64,000 nt of DNA from Escarpia spicata. Its lineage: Eukaryota; Annelida; Polychaeta; Sabellida; Siboglinidae. A model generated the notes under the pieces. That model was not told where the DNA came from. It saw nothing but the letters and a program-made list of their open reading frames with translations, and made no database searches. Of the stretch, positions 24,184 through 39,220 are shown piece after piece. The stretch covers positions 70,042,145 to 70,106,144 of the forward strand of contig OZ023205.1 of NCBI GenBank assembly GCA_963995525.1, written 5' to 3'. The translations under genes and the position numbers were made by a program. Position 1 is the first letter of the stretch, and each line of letters opens with the position of its first letter.

Positions 24184-26699
24184 GTATCATAGAACATGCT
24201 TGGAATGTACTTTTTAACTTTCACGCCACCAAAATTATCACTTTATTTTCCATGCATATCACATAATAACTGGCTTATTAATTACTTTTAAAACTTCTTT
24301 TAGATGTAATACTAACAGTATGCAATAGCTGCACGATATTCTGGCCTACACCAGCTTCCAAATACAGCCGAAAAACCATCACCCGTCGCTTAAATCACAT
24401 TTTGGCAGTTTTTGTGATAAAACGGGCGTATTTCTAATTTGGGGTAAGACCACATTTAAATTTTACATAGGCGGCCATTATAACGTTTCCTTCATTTCCT
24501 GCTAAATTTGATGAACACTTTTCTTGAAAATTTCACAGCATATTTAACCTCCATTGACACAAGTGCTGTGGAAAACTCGTAAAATTCTCATACCTCAGTT
24601 TTCAGAAAAATCCACCCAAACCTGACACCCTTCAATTTCGCCCCAATCTGGTGACGGATTTTGAAATATTGGTGCGTTCTGCAAAATAGCCATTGTGCGA
24701 ATATGCGAGCGACTAGCGTATGTTTATTGCTACCTCGTGAAAGATCTAATGTAGTAGTACATTTAGTATTCACTGGACTGACATGTGCCATGCCAAAGTG
24801 CTCGAACAAAATTCACACATGACACCAAAACGGTATTTTCAAGGGCACTCTTTCGGCGGGTAATGGCGGACGAATCCTTAATGTGGTCTTACCCCAAATA
24901 GATCTCCTGAATCTTGCAAATCTTCACGAAAGTTTGATTTATATCAAGCCATACATATAACTAGATTAACCACAAAGGGAAATTTGCACTGCCTCAATAA
25001 CAATTAAAATATGCGTCATCAAACTGTGCACACCTCCAAGCTAAACAGCGCCTTGAGTTGGTTTAAACATGCTTATTCGGTACTTTATATTACATACGAC
25101 GTTTGCCTGGTATGAATGGTACTGAGCACAGCATACAGGCCAACACAGTATCTTACCGATATGGGAATAAAATATATAGAATATTAACGAAATATATTTT
25201 TTGGTAATTTTTCATAAAATGTTGTATTCTTTTGCAAAAAATACACAAAATCATTATTTTAAGCAGCATTTTATTGGACATGCACGTTGCAAATCTTCAC
25301 GAATTTTGGTATAACATAATGCCCACCAACTATGCTAAATAATCTGAGGCAATCATGACCTATACGTCATTCGTGTGCGACACCAGTAGGTGTCAAAAGC
25401 ACAAGTCAGGCATTTCAACAATATTCACAGTATTGAAAGGCACAGAGGCGTCTTTTGATGGTAACTACAATTATATTGTAGATAACGGGCTAAAATGCTG
25501 GGTGTAAATTGAGGTATATACATAGTACATTACGAAAACAAAACTGGGATGCCCAGTGGAACGTGTATCTTGCGTTACACAAATTGTTGTCCTAACCCCC
25601 CTTAAAATAACCATACTTTTACACAGGCGCAGATCTCTGCTTGATACAGAGTGTCCAAACATCGCCACACGTCAATTACTTGGCCACTGTGTATTTCGCT
25701 GATGTATACACATTATTGGAAACAAGAGATACTACTGGCAAAATAGTTAATTTCAGAAAGAAACAAACGTTTGACAAGGACATCCAAGACACGTGATAAA
25801 GGTTGTTGACAGTTGTGGCACCCAGTATCTCTCCAAGTACATCAACGAGTCCATTGTCCTAATCATATTTTATTTAAACATCGCCAAATTCTTACAAGGG
25901 TACTAACAAACATTTCTGATGTTAAATATACGGATATAACGTAAAAATACCAGTGGTAAAAACAGCTTCTTGTCAGAGTAATTGACGTCAGCCTACAGTT
26001 AGTTTAAGCTGCCTTGCCTTGTGCAAACTTCGGTATAATTCGGTTATATTAGAGCTGAAAAGCACACGATCGTTGAAAATGATAGCATGCCAGTCCATGT
26101 ACACAATTTCAACATATGACCCTTCTCTTAGGTGACTAGTTTTAATTTGTATGGCTAAAAATGAACTAATTCGGATCATTGCGGTCGCTGCACATTTGGA
26201 GAGTCACACACTGTTATGATATTCTCTGTTACATTCGTGGTATATTTATGTAGATTCTCAATTGTTCTTCTTGTCTCAGTTAGTGTATGGATGTTGCTAT
26301 AAAAAATAGGTGCTAGATGCCTGATTAGTAGAAGTGTGTGGACAACTGGCTTCCTATGGTGGCCAACATTTCACTAAAATTAGGGCCGTGTTGGGGGGGG
26401 GGGGGAAATAAAATGTTGCCTGCTTGCCCATTATTGCTTATTGTGCGATCCAAGTATCATATATATAAAAGTGCCATATAATTAGGAAGGACAAGTTGGA
26501 ACAGCAGAAACACCCACGTTAGTATTGGGGTTATGAAACACGCATTTATAGATATCGCTTACAAAAATATAAATGATATAACTAAGGCGAAATTCATCCT
26601 ACTGGAAATATGTCAATATTGTTGCACATGATGTAGATTTAAAAGAAACTCCACGCCCTGACACATATACACTTTTTACACAAGCTTTCGTGGTACTCA
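24184..26699. repeat. Satellite unit 11, long form with 463-bp MITE
   Basis: 2516 bp, G tract of 13 plus the extra A. The MITE keeps the 10-bp segment. First unit with GCTTAAATC (others GCTCAAATC). Carries TTAATTTGTAT, shared with units 17 and 21. Confidence 0.97.
24437..24899. mobile_element. MITE-like element, unit 11 (463 bp)
   Basis: Same form as unit 10. Confidence 0.8.
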
Positions 26700-29204
26700 G
26701 TATCATAGAACATGCTTGGAATGTACTTTTTAACTTTCACGCCACCAAAATTATCACTTTATTTTCCATGCATATCACATAATAACTGGCTTATTAATTA
26801 CTTTTAAAACTTCTTTTAGATGTAATACTAACAGTATGCAATAGCTGCACGATATTCTGGCCTACACCAGCTTCCAAATACAGCCGAAAAACCATCACCC
26901 GTCGCTTAAATCACATTTTGGCAGTTTTTGTGATAAAACGGGCGTATTTCTAATTTGGGGTAAGACCACATTTAAATTTTACATAGGCGGCCATTATAAC
27001 GTTTCCTTCATTTCCTGCTAAATTTGATGAACACTTTTCTTGAAAATTTCACAGCATATTTAACCTCCATTGACACAAGTGCTGTGGAAAACTCGTAAAA
27101 TTCTCATACCTCAGTTTTCAGAAAAATCCACCCAAACCTGACACCCTTCAATTTCGCCCCAATCTGGTGACGGATTTTGAAATATTGGTGCGTTCTGCAA
27201 AATAGCCATTGTGCGAATATGCGAGCGACTAGCGTATGTTTATTGCTACCTCGTGAAAGATCTAATGTAGTAGTACATTTAGTATTCACTGGACTGACAT
27301 GTGCCATGCCAAAGTGCTCGAACAAAATTCACACATGACACCAAAACGGTATTTTCAAGGGCACTCTTTCGGCGGACGAATCCTTAATGTGGTCTTACCC
27401 CAAATAGATCTCCTGAATCTTGCAAATCTTCACGAAAGTTTGATTTATATCAAGCCATACATATAACTAGATTAACCACAAAGGGAAATTTGCACTGCCT
27501 CAATAACAATTAAAATATGCGTCATCAAACTGTGCACACCTCCAAGCTAAACAGCGCCTTGAGTTGGTTTAAACATGCTTATTCGGTACTTTATATTACA
27601 TACGACGTTTGCCTGGTATGAATGGTACTGAGCACAGCATACAGGCCAACACAGTATCTTACCGATATGGGAATAAAATATATAGAATATTAACGAAATA
27701 TATTTTGTGGTAATTTTTCATAAAATGTTGTATTCTTTTGCAAAAAATACACAAAATCATTATTTTAAGCAGCATTTTATTGGACATGCACGTTGCAAAT
27801 CTTCACGAATTTTGGTATAACATAATGCCCACCAACTATGCTAAATAATCTGAGGCAATCATGACCTATACGTCATTCGTGTGCGACACCAGTAGGTGTC
27901 AAAAGCACAAGTCAGGCATTTCAACAATATTCACAGTATTGAAAGGCACAGAGGCGTCTTTTGATGGTAACTACAATTATATTGTAGATAACGGGCTAAA
28001 ATGCTGGGTGTAAATTGAGGTATATACATAGTACATTATGAAAACAAAACTGGGATGCCCAGTGGAACGTGTATCTTGCGTTACACAAATTGTTGTCCTA
28101 ACCCCCCTTAAAATAACCATACTTTTACACAGGCGCAGATCTCTGCTTGATACAGAGTGTCCAAACATCGCCACACGTCAATTACTTGGCCACTGTGTAT
28201 TTCGCTGATGTATACACATTATTGGAAACAAGAGATACTACTGGCAAAATAGTTAATTTCAGAAAGAAACAAACGTTTGACAAGGACATCCAAGACACGT
28301 GATAAAGGTTGTTGACAGTTGTGGCACCCAGTATCTCTCCAAGTACATCAACGAGTCCATTGTCCTAATCATATTTTATTTAAACATCGCCAAATTCTTA
28401 CAAGGGTACTAACAAACATTTCTGATGTTAAATATACGGATATAACGTAAAAATACCAGTGGTAAAAACAGCTTCTTGTCAGAGTAATTGACGTCAGCCT
28501 ACAGTTAGTTTAAGCTGCCTTGCCTTGTGCAAACTTCGGTATAATTCGGTTATATTAGAGCTGAAAAGCACACGATCGTTGAAAATGATAGCATGCCAGT
28601 CCATGTACACAATTTCAACATATGACCCTTCTCTTAGGTGACTAGTTTTAATTTTTATGGCTAAAAATGAACTAATTCGGATCATTGCGGTCGCTGCACA
28701 TTTGGAGAGTCACACACTGTTATGATATTCTCTGTTACATTCGTGGTATATTTATGTAGATTCTCAATTGTTCTTCTTGTCTCAGTTAGTGTATGGATGT
28801 TGCTATAAAAAATAGGTGCTAGATGCCTGATTAGTAGAAGTGTGTGGACAACTGGCTTCCTATGGTGGCCAACATTTCACTAAAATTAGGGCCGTGTTGG
28901 GGGGGGGGGGGAATAAAATGTTGCCTGCTTGCCCATTATTGCTTATTGTGCGATCCAAGTATCATATATATAAAAGTGCCATATAATTAGGAAGGACAAG
29001 TTGGAACAGCAGAAACACCCACGTTAGTATTGGGGTTATGAAACACGCATTTATAGATATCGCTTACAAAAATATAAATGATATAACTAAGGCGAAATTC
29101 ATCCTACTGGAAATATGTCAATATTGTTGCACATGATGTAGATTTAAAAGAAACTCCACGCCCTGACACATATACACTTTTTACACAAGCTTTCGTGGTA
29201 CTCA
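26700..29204. repeat. Satellite unit 12, long form
   Basis: 2505 bp, 453-bp MITE, G tract of 13. Combines GCTTAAATC, TTTTGTGG and GCGTTACAC but has the common ACATTATGAAAAC, so it looks recombinant between neighbouring variant sets. Confidence 0.97.
26953..27405. mobile_element. MITE-like element, unit 12 (453 bp)
   Basis: Common short form. Confidence 0.8.
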
Positions 29205-31709
29205 GTATCATAGAACATGCTTGGAATGTACTTTTTAACTTTCACGCCACCAAAATTATCACTTTATTTTCCATGCATATCACATAATAACTGGCTTATT
29301 AATTACTTTTAAAACTTCTTTTAGATGTAATACTAACAGTATGCAATAGCTGCACGATATTCTGGCCTACACCAGCTTCCAAATACAGCCGAAAAACCAT
29401 CACCCGTCGCTCAAATCACATTTTGGCAGTTTTTGTGATAAAACGGGCGTATTTCTAATTTGGGGTAAGACCACATTTAAATTTTACATAGGCGGCCATT
29501 ATAACGTTTCCTTCATTTCCTGCTAAATTTGATGAACACTTTTCTTGAAAATTTCACAGCATATTTAACCTCCATTGACACAAGTGCTGTGGAAAACTCG
29601 TAAAATTCTCATACCTCAGTTTTCAGAAAAATCCACCCAAACCTGACACCCTTCAATTTCGCCCCAATCTGGTGACGGATTTTGAAATATTGGTGCGTTC
29701 TGCAAAATAGCCATTGTGCGAATATGCGAGCGACTAGCGTATGTTTATTGCTACCTCGTGAAAGATCTAATGTAGTAGTACATTTAGTATTCACTGGACT
29801 GACATGTGCCATGCCAAAGTGCTCGAACAAAATTCACACATGACACCAAAACGGTATTTTCAAGGGCACTCTTTCGGCGGACGAATCCTTAATGTGGTCT
29901 TACCCCAAATAGATCTCCTGAATCTTGCAAATCTTCACGAAAGTTTGATTTATATCAAGCCATACATATAACTAGATTAACCACAAAGGGAAATTTGCAC
30001 TGCCTCAATAACAATTAAAATATGCGTCATCAAACTGTGCACACCTCCAAGCTAAACAGCGCCTTGAGTTGGTTTAAACATGCTTATTCGGTACTTTATA
30101 TTACATACGACGTTTGCCTGGTATGAATGGTACTGAGCACAGCATACAGGCCAACACAGTATCTTACCGATATGGGAATAAAATATATAGAATATGAACG
30201 AAATATATTTTTTGGTAATTTTTCATAAAATGTTGTATTCTTTTGCAAAAAATACACAAAATCATTATTTTAAGCAGCATTTTATTGGACATGCACGTTG
30301 CAAATCTTCACGAATTTTGGTATAACATAATGCCCACCAACTATGCTAAATAATCTGAGGCAATCATGACCTATACGTCATTCGTGTGCGACACCAGTAG
30401 GTGTCAAAAGCACAAGTCAGGCATTTCAACAATATTCACAGTATTGAAAGGCACAGAGGCGTCTTTTGATGGTAACTACAATTATATTGTAGATAACGGG
30501 CTAAAATGCTGGGTGTAAATTGAGGTATATACATAGTACATTATGAAAACAAAACTGGGATGCCCAGTGGAACGTGTATCTTGCGTCACACAAATTGTTG
30601 TCCTAACCCCCCTTAAAATAACCATACTTTTACACAGGCGCAGATCTCTGCTTGATACAGAGTGTCCAAACATCGCCACACGTCAATTACTTGGCCACTG
30701 TGTATTTCGCTGATGTATACACATTATTGGAAACAAGAGATACTACTGGCAAAATAGTTAATTTCAGAAAGAAACAAACGTTTGACAAGGACATCCAAGA
30801 CACGTGATAAAGGTTGTTGACAGTTGTGGCACCCAGTATCTCTCCAAGTACAGCAACGAGTCCATTGTCCTAATCATATTTTATTTAAACATCGCCAAAT
30901 TCTTACAAGGGTACTAACAAACATTTCTGATGTTAAATATACGGATATAACGTAAAAATACCAGTGGTAAAAACAGCTTCTTGTCAGAGTAATTGACGTC
31001 AGCCTACAGTTAGTTTAAGCTGCCTTGCCTTGTGCAAACTTCGGTATAATTCGGTTATATTAGAGCTGAAAAGCACACGATCGTTGAAAATGATAGCATG
31101 CCAGTCCATGTACACAATTTCAACATATGACCCTTCTCTTAGGTGACTAGTTTTAATGTTTATGGCTAAAAATGAACTAATTCGGATCATTGCGGTCGCT
31201 GCACATTTGGAGAGTCACACACTGTTATGATATTCTCTGTTACATTCGTGGTATATTTATGTAGATTCTCAATTGTTCTTCTTGTCTCAGTTAGTGTATG
31301 GATGTTGCTATAAAAAATAGGTGCTAGATGCCTGATTAGTAGAAGTGTGTGGACAACTGGCTTCCTATGGTGGCCAACATTTCACTAAAATTAGGGCCGT
31401 GTTGGGGGGGGGGGGGAATAAAATGTTGCCTGCTTGCCCATTATTGCTTATTGTGCGATCCAAGTATCATATATATAAAAGTGCCATATAATTAGGAAGG
31501 ACAAGTTGGAACAGCAGAAACACCCACGTTAGTATTGGGGTTATGAAACACGCATTTATAGATATCGCTTACAAAAATATAAATGATATAACTAAGGCGA
31601 AATTCATCCTACTGGAAATATGTCAATATTGTTGCACATGATGTAGATTTAAAAGAAACTCCACGCCCTGACACATATACACTTTTTACACAAGCTTTCG
31701 TGGTACTCA
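29205..31709. repeat. Satellite unit 13, long form
   Basis: 2505 bp, 453-bp MITE, G tract of 13. Has GAATATGAACG (as units 4, 8, 18, 19), TACAGCAACG (only here and unit 23) and TTAATGTTTAT (as units 16, 18, 19 and 23-26). Confidence 0.97.
29458..29910. mobile_element. MITE-like element, unit 13 (453 bp)
   Basis: Common short form. Confidence 0.8.
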
Positions 31710-34212
31710 GTATCATAGAACATGCTTGGAATGTACTTTTTAACTTTCACGCCACCAAAATTATCACTTTATTTTCCATGCATATCACATAATAACTGGC
31801 TTATTAATTACTTTTAAAACTTCTTTTAGATGTAATACTAACAGTATGCAATAGCTGCACGATATTCTGGCCTACACCAGCTTCCAAATACAGCCGAAAA
31901 ACCATCACCCGTCGCTCAAATAACATTTTGGCAGTTTTTGTGATAAAACGGGCGTATTTCTAATTTGGGGTAAGACCACATTTAAATTTTACATAGGCGG
32001 CCATTATAACGTTTCCTTCATTTCCTGCTAAATTTGATGAACACTTTTCTTGAAAATTTCACAGCATATTTAACCTCCATTGACACAAGTGCTGTGGAAA
32101 ACTCGTAAAATTCTCATACCTCAGTTTTCAGAAAAATCCACCCAAACCTGACACCCTTCAATTTCGCCCCAATCTGGTGACGGATTTTGAAATATTGGTG
32201 CGTTCTGCAAAATAGCCATTGTGCGAATATGCGAGCGACTAGCGTATGTTTATTGCTACCTCGTGAAAGATCTAATGTAGTAGTACATTTAGTATTCACT
32301 GGACTGACATGTGCCATGCCAAAGTGCTCGAACAAAATTCACACATGACACCAAAACGGTATTTTCAAGGGCACTCTTTCGGCGGACGAATCCTTAATGT
32401 GGTCTTACCCCAAATAGATCTCCTGAATCTTGCAAATCTTCACGAAAGTTTGATTTATATCAAGCCATACATATAACTAGATTAACCACAAAGGGAAATT
32501 TGCACTGCCTCAATAACAATTAAAATATGCGTCATCAAACTGTGCACACCTCCAAGCTAAACAGCGCCTTGAGTTGGTTTAAACATGCTTATTCGGTACT
32601 TTATATTACATACGACGTTTGCCTGGTATGAATGGTACTGAGCACAGCATACAGGCCAACACAGTATCTTACCGATATGGGAATAAAATATATAGAATAT
32701 TAACGAAATATATTTTGTGGTAATTTTTCATAAAATGTTGTATTCTTTTGCAAAAAATACACAAAATCATTATTTTAAGCAGCATTTTATTGGACATGCA
32801 CGTTGCAAATCTTCACGAATTTTGGTATAACATAATGCCCACCAACTATGCTAAATAATCTGAGGCAATCATGACCTATACGTCATTCGTGTGCGACACC
32901 AGTAGGTGTCAAAAGCACAAGTCAGGCATTTCAACAATATTCACAGTATTGAAAGGCACAGAGGCGTCTTTTGATGGTAACTACAATTATATTGTAGATA
33001 ACGGGCTAAAATGCTGGGTGTAAATTGAGGTATATACATAGTACATTACGAAAACAAAACTGGGATGCCCAGTGGAACGTGTATCTTGCGTTACACAAAT
33101 TGTTGTCCTAACCCCCCTTAAAATAACCATACTTTTACACAGGCGCAGATCTCTGCTTGATACAGAGTGTCCAAACATCGCCACACGTCAATTACTTGGC
33201 CACTGTGTATTTCGCTGATGTATACACATTATTGGAAACAAGAGATACTACTGGCAAAATAGTTAATTTCAGAAAGAAACAAACGTTTGACAAGGACATC
33301 CAAGACACGTGATAAAGGTTGTTGACAGTTGTGGCACCCAGTATCTCTCCAAGTACATCAACGAGTCCATTGTCCTAATCATATTTTATTTAAACATCGC
33401 CAAATTCTTACAAGGGTACTAACAAACATTTCTGATGTTAAATATACGGATATAACGTAAAAATACCAGTGGTAAAAACAGCTTCTTGTCAGAGTAATTG
33501 ACGTCAGCCTACAGTTAGTTTAAGCTGCCTTGCCTTGTGCAAACTTCGGTATAATTCGGTTATATTAGAGCTGAAAAGCACACGATCGTTGAAAATGATA
33601 GCATGCCAGTCCATGTACACAATTTCAACATATGACCCTTCTCTTAGGTGACTAGTTTTAATTTTTATGGCTAAAAATGAACTAATTCGGATCATTGCGG
33701 TCGCTGCACATTTGGAGAGTCACACACTGTTATGATATTCTCTGTTACATTCGTGGTATATTTATGTAGATTCTCAATTGTTCTTCTTGTCTCAGTTAGT
33801 GTATGGATGTTGCTATAAAAAATAGGTGCTAGATGCCTGATTAGTAGAAGTGTGTGGACAACTGGCTTCCTATGGTGGCCAACATTTCACTAAAATTAGG
33901 GCCGTGTTGGGGGGGGGGGAATAAAATGTTGCCTGCTTGCCCATTATTGCTTATTGTGCGATCCAAGTATCATATATATAAAAGTGCCATATAATTAGGA
34001 AGGACAAGTTGGAACAGCAGAAACACCCACGTTAGTATTGGGGTTATGAAACACGCATTTATAGATATCGCTTACAAAAATATAAATGATATAACTAAGG
34101 CGAAATTCATCCTACTGGAAATATGTCAATATTGTTGCACATGATGTAGATTTAAAAGAAACTCCACGCCCTGACACATATACACTTTTTACACAAGCTT
34201 TCGTGGTACTCA
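31710..34212. repeat. Satellite unit 14, long form
   Basis: 2503 bp, 453-bp MITE, G tract of 11. Very like unit 15: both have CTCAAATAAC, TTTTGTGG, ACATTACGAAAAC and GCGTTACAC. CTCAAATAAC recurs only in unit 19. Confidence 0.97.
31963..32415. mobile_element. MITE-like element, unit 14 (453 bp)
   Basis: Common short form. Confidence 0.8.
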
Positions 34213-36715
34213 GTATCATAGAACATGCTTGGAATGTACTTTTTAACTTTCACGCCACCAAAATTATCACTTTATTTTCCATGCATATCACATAATAACT
34301 GGCTTATTAATTACTTTTAAAACTTCTTTTAGATGTAATACTAACAGTATGCAATAGCTGCACGATATTCTGGCCTACACCAGCTTCCAAATACAGCCGA
34401 AAAACCATCACCCGTCGCTCAAATAACATTTTGGCAGTTTTTGTGATAAAACGGGCGTATTTCTAATTTGGGGTAAGACCACATTTAAATTTTACATAGG
34501 CGGCCATTATAACGTTTCCTTCATTTCCTGCTAAATTTGATGAACACTTTTCTTGAAAATTTCACAGCATATTTAACCTCCATTGACACAAGTGCTGTGG
34601 AAAACTCGTAAAATTCTCATACCTCAGTTTTCAGAAAAATCCACCCAAACCTGACACCCTTCAATTTCGCCCCAATCTGGTGACGGATTTTGAAATATTG
34701 GTGCGTTCTGCAAAATAGCCATTGTGCGAATATGCGAGCGACTAGCGTATGTTTATTGCTACCTCGTGAAAGATCTAATGTAGTAGTACATTTAGTATTC
34801 ACTGGACTGACATGTGCCATGCCAAAGTGCTCGAACAAAATTCACACATGACACCAAAACGGTATTTTCAAGGGCACTCTTTCGGCGGACGAATCCTTAA
34901 TGTGGTCTTACCCCAAATAGATCTCCTGAATCTTGCAAATCTTCACGAAAGTTTGATTTATATCAAGCCATACATATAACTAGATTAACCACAAAGGGAA
35001 ATTTGCACTGCCTCAATAACAATTAAAATATGCGTCATCAAACTGTGCACACCTCCAAGCTAAACAGCGCCTTGAGTTGGTTTAAACATGCTTATTCGGT
35101 ACTTTATATTACATACGACGTTTGCCTGGTATGAATGGTACTGAGCACAGCATACAGGCCAACACAGTATCTTACCGATATGGGAATAAAATATATAGAA
35201 TATTAACGAAATATATTTTGTGGTAATTTTTCATAAAATGTTGTATTCTTTTGCAAAAAATACACAAAATCATTATTTTAAGCAGCATTTTATTGGACAT
35301 GCACGTTGCAAATCTTCACGAATTTTGGTATAACATAATGCCCACCAACTATGCTAAATAATCTGAGGCAATCATGACCTATACGTCATTCGTGTGCGAC
35401 ACCAGTAGGTGTCAAAAGCACAAGTCAGGCATTTCAACAATATTCACAGTATTGAAAGGCACAGAGGCGTCTTTTGATGGTAACTACAATTATATTGTAG
35501 ATAACGGGCTAAAATGCTGGGTGTAAATTGAGGTATATACATAGTACATTACGAAAACAAAACTGGGATGCCCAGTGGAACGTGTATCTTGCGTTACACA
35601 AATTGTTGTCCTAACCCCCCTTAAAATAACCATACTTTTACACAGGCGCAGATCTCTGCTTGATACAGAGTGTCCAAACATCGCCACACGTCAATTACTT
35701 GGCCACTGTGTATTTCGCTGATGTATACACATTATTGGAAACAAGAGATACTACTGGCAAAATAGTTAATTTCAGAAAGAAACAAACGTTTGACAAGGAC
35801 ATCCAAGACACGTGATAAAGGTTGTTGACAGTTGTGGCACCCAGTATCTCTCCAAGTACATCAACGAGTCCATTGTCCTAATCATATTTTATTTAAACAT
35901 CGCCAAATTCTTACAAGGGTACTAACAAACATTTCTGATGTTAAATATACGGATATAACGTAAAAATACCAGTGGTAAAAACAGCTTCTTGTCAGAGTAA
36001 TTGACGTCAGCCTACAGTTAGTTTAAGCTGCCTTGCCTTGTGCAAACTTCGGTATAATTCGGTTATATTAGAGCTGAAAAGCACACGATCGTTGAAAATG
36101 ATAGCATGCCAGTCCATGTACACAATTTCAACATATGACCCTTCTCTTAGGTGACTAGTTTTAATTTTTATGGCTAAAAATGAACTAATTCGGATCATTG
36201 CGGTCGCTGCACATTTGGAGAGTCACACACTGTTATGATATTCTCTGTTACATTCGTGGTATATTTATGTAGATTCTCAATTGTTCTTCTTGTCTCAGTT
36301 AGTGTATGGATGTTGCTATAAAAAATAGGTGCTAGATGCCTGATTAGTAGAAGTGTGTGGACAACTGGCTTCCTATGGTGGCCAACATTTCACTAAAATT
36401 AGGGCCGTGTTGGGGGGGGGGGAATAAAATGTTGCCTGCTTGCCCATTATTGCTTATTGTGCGATCCAAGTATCATATATATAAAAGTGCCATATAATTA
36501 GGAAGGACAAGTTGGAACAGCAGAAACACCCACGTTAGTATTGGGGTTATGAAACACGCATTTATAGATATCGCTTACAAAAATATAAATGATATAACTA
36601 AGGCGAAATTCATCCTACTGGAAATATGTCAATATTGTTGCACATGATGTAGATTTAAAAGAAACTCCACGCCCTGACACATATACACTTTTTACACAAG
36701 CTTTCGTGGTACTCA
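34213..36715. repeat. Satellite unit 15, long form
   Basis: 2503 bp, 453-bp MITE, G tract of 11. Near twin of unit 14, which suggests a single-unit duplication. Confidence 0.97.
34466..34918. mobile_element. MITE-like element, unit 15 (453 bp)
   Basis: Common short form. Confidence 0.8.
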
Positions 36716-39220
36716 GTATCATAGAACATGCTTGGAATGTACTTTTTAACTTTCACGCCACCAAAATTATCACTTTATTTTCCATGCATATCACATAATA
36801 ACTGGCTTATTAATTACTTTTAAAACTTCTTTTAGATGTAATACTAACAGTATGCAATAGCTGCACGATATTCTGGCCTACACCAGCTTCCAAATACAGC
36901 CGAAAAACCATCACCCGTCGCTTAAATCACATTTTGGCAGTTTTTGTGATAAAACGGGCGTATTTCTAATTTGGGGTAAGACCACATTTAAATTTTACAT
37001 AGGCGGCCATTATAACGTTTCCTTCATTTCCTGCTAAATTTGATGAACACTTTTCTTGAAAATTTCACAGCATATTTAACCTCCATTGACACAAGTGCTG
37101 TGGAAAACTCGTAAAATTCTCATACCTCAGTTTTCAGAAAAATCCACCCAAACCTGACACCCTTCAATTTCGCCCCAATCTGGTGACGGATTTTGAAATA
37201 TTGGTGCGTTCTGCAAAATAGCCATTGTGCGAATATGCGAGCGACTAGCGTATGTTTATTGCTACCTCGTGAAAGATCTAATGTAGTAGTACATTTAGTA
37301 TTCACTGGACTGACATGTGCCATGCCAAAGTGCTCGAACAAAATTCACACATGACACCAAAACGGTATTTTCAAGGGCACTCTTTCGGCGGACGAATCCT
37401 TAATGTGGTCTTACCCCAAATAGATCTCCTGAATCTTGCAAATCTTCACGAAAGTTTGATTTATATCAAGCCATACATATAACTAGATTAACCACAAAGG
37501 GAAATTTGCACTGCCTCAATAACAATTAAAATATGCGTCATCAAACTGTGCACACCTCCAAGCTAAATAGCGCCTTGAGTTGGTTTAAACATGCTTATTC
37601 GGTACTTTATATTACATACGACGTTTGCCTGGTATGAATGGTACTGAGCACAGCATACAGGCCAACACAGTATCTTACCGATATGGGAATAAAATATATA
37701 GAATATTAACGAAATAAATTTTTTGGTAATTTTTCATAAAATGTTGTATTCTTTTGCAAAAAATACACAAAATCATTATTTTAAGCAGCATTTTATTGGA
37801 CATGCACGTTGCAAATCTTCACGAATTTTTGTATAACATAATGCCCACCAACTATGCTAAATAATCTGAGGCAATCATGACCTATACGTCATTCGTGTGC
37901 GACACCAGTAGGTGTCAAAAGCACAAGTCAGGCATTTCAACAATATTCACAGTATTGAAAGGCACAGAGGCGTCTTTTGATGGTAACTACAATTATATTG
38001 TAGATAACGGGCTAAAATGCTGGGTGTAAATTGAGGTATATACATAGTACATTATGAAAACAAAACTGGGATGCCCAGTGGAACGTGTATCTTGCGTCAC
38101 ACAAATTGTTGTCCTAACCCCCCTTAAAATAACCATACTTTTACACAGGCGCAGATCTCTGCTTGATACAGAGTGTCCAAACATCGCCACACGTCAATTA
38201 CTTGGCCACTGTGTATTTCGCTGATGTATACACATTATTGGAAACAAGAGATACTACTGGCAAAATAGTTAATTTCAGAAAGAAACAAACGTTTGACAAG
38301 GACATCCAAGACACGTGATAAAGGTTGTTGACAGTTGTGGCACCCAGTATCTCTCCAAGTACATCAACGAGTCCATTGTCCTAATCATATTTTATTTAAA
38401 CATCGCCAAATTCTTACAAGGGTACTAACAAACATTTCTGATGTTAAATATACGGATATAACGTAAAAATACCAGTGGTAAAAACAGCTTCTTGTCAGAG
38501 TAATTGACGTCAGCCTACAGTTAGTTTAAGCTGCCTTGCCTTGTGCAAACTTCGGTATAATTCGGTTATATTAGAGCTGAAAAGCACACGATCGTTGAAA
38601 ATGATAGCATGCCAGTCCATGTACACAATTTCAACATATGACCTTCTCTTAGGTGACTAGTTTTAATGTTTATGGCTAAAAATGAACTAATTCGGATCAT
38701 TGCGGTCGCTGCACATTTGGAGAGTCACACACTGTTATGATATTCTCTGTTACATTCGTGGTATATTTATGTAGATTCTCAATTGTTCTTCTTGTCTCAG
38801 TTAGTGTATGGATGTTGCTATAAAAAATAGGTGCTAGATGCCTGATTAGTAGAAGTGTGTGGACAACTGGCTTCCTATGGTGGCCAACATTTCACTAAAA
38901 TTAGGGCCGTGTTGGGGGGGGGGGGGGAATAAAATGTTGCCTGCTTGCCCATTATTGCTTATTGTGCGATCCAAGTATCATATATATAAAAGTGCCATAT
39001 AATTAGGAAGGACAAGTTGGAACAGCAGAAACACCCACGTTAGTATTGGGGTTATGAAACACGCATTTATAGATATCGCTTACAAAAATATAAATGATAT
39101 AACTAAGGCGAAATTCATCCTACTGGAAATATGTCAATATTGTTGCACATGATGTAGATTTAAAAGAAACTCCACGCCCTGACACATATACACTTTTTAC
39201 ACAAGCTTTCGTGGTACTCA
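36716..39220. repeat. Satellite unit 16, long form, 1-bp deletion
   Basis: 2505 bp, 453-bp MITE, G tract of 14. One C is missing near 38642 (GACCTTCTC for GACCCTTCTC), which breaks the 63-codon ORF present in the other units. Other marks are GCTTAAATC, AAATAGCGCC, GAAATAAATT and CGAATTTTTGTA. Confidence 0.97.
36969..37421. mobile_element. MITE-like element, unit 16 (453 bp)
   Basis: Common short form. Confidence 0.8.
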
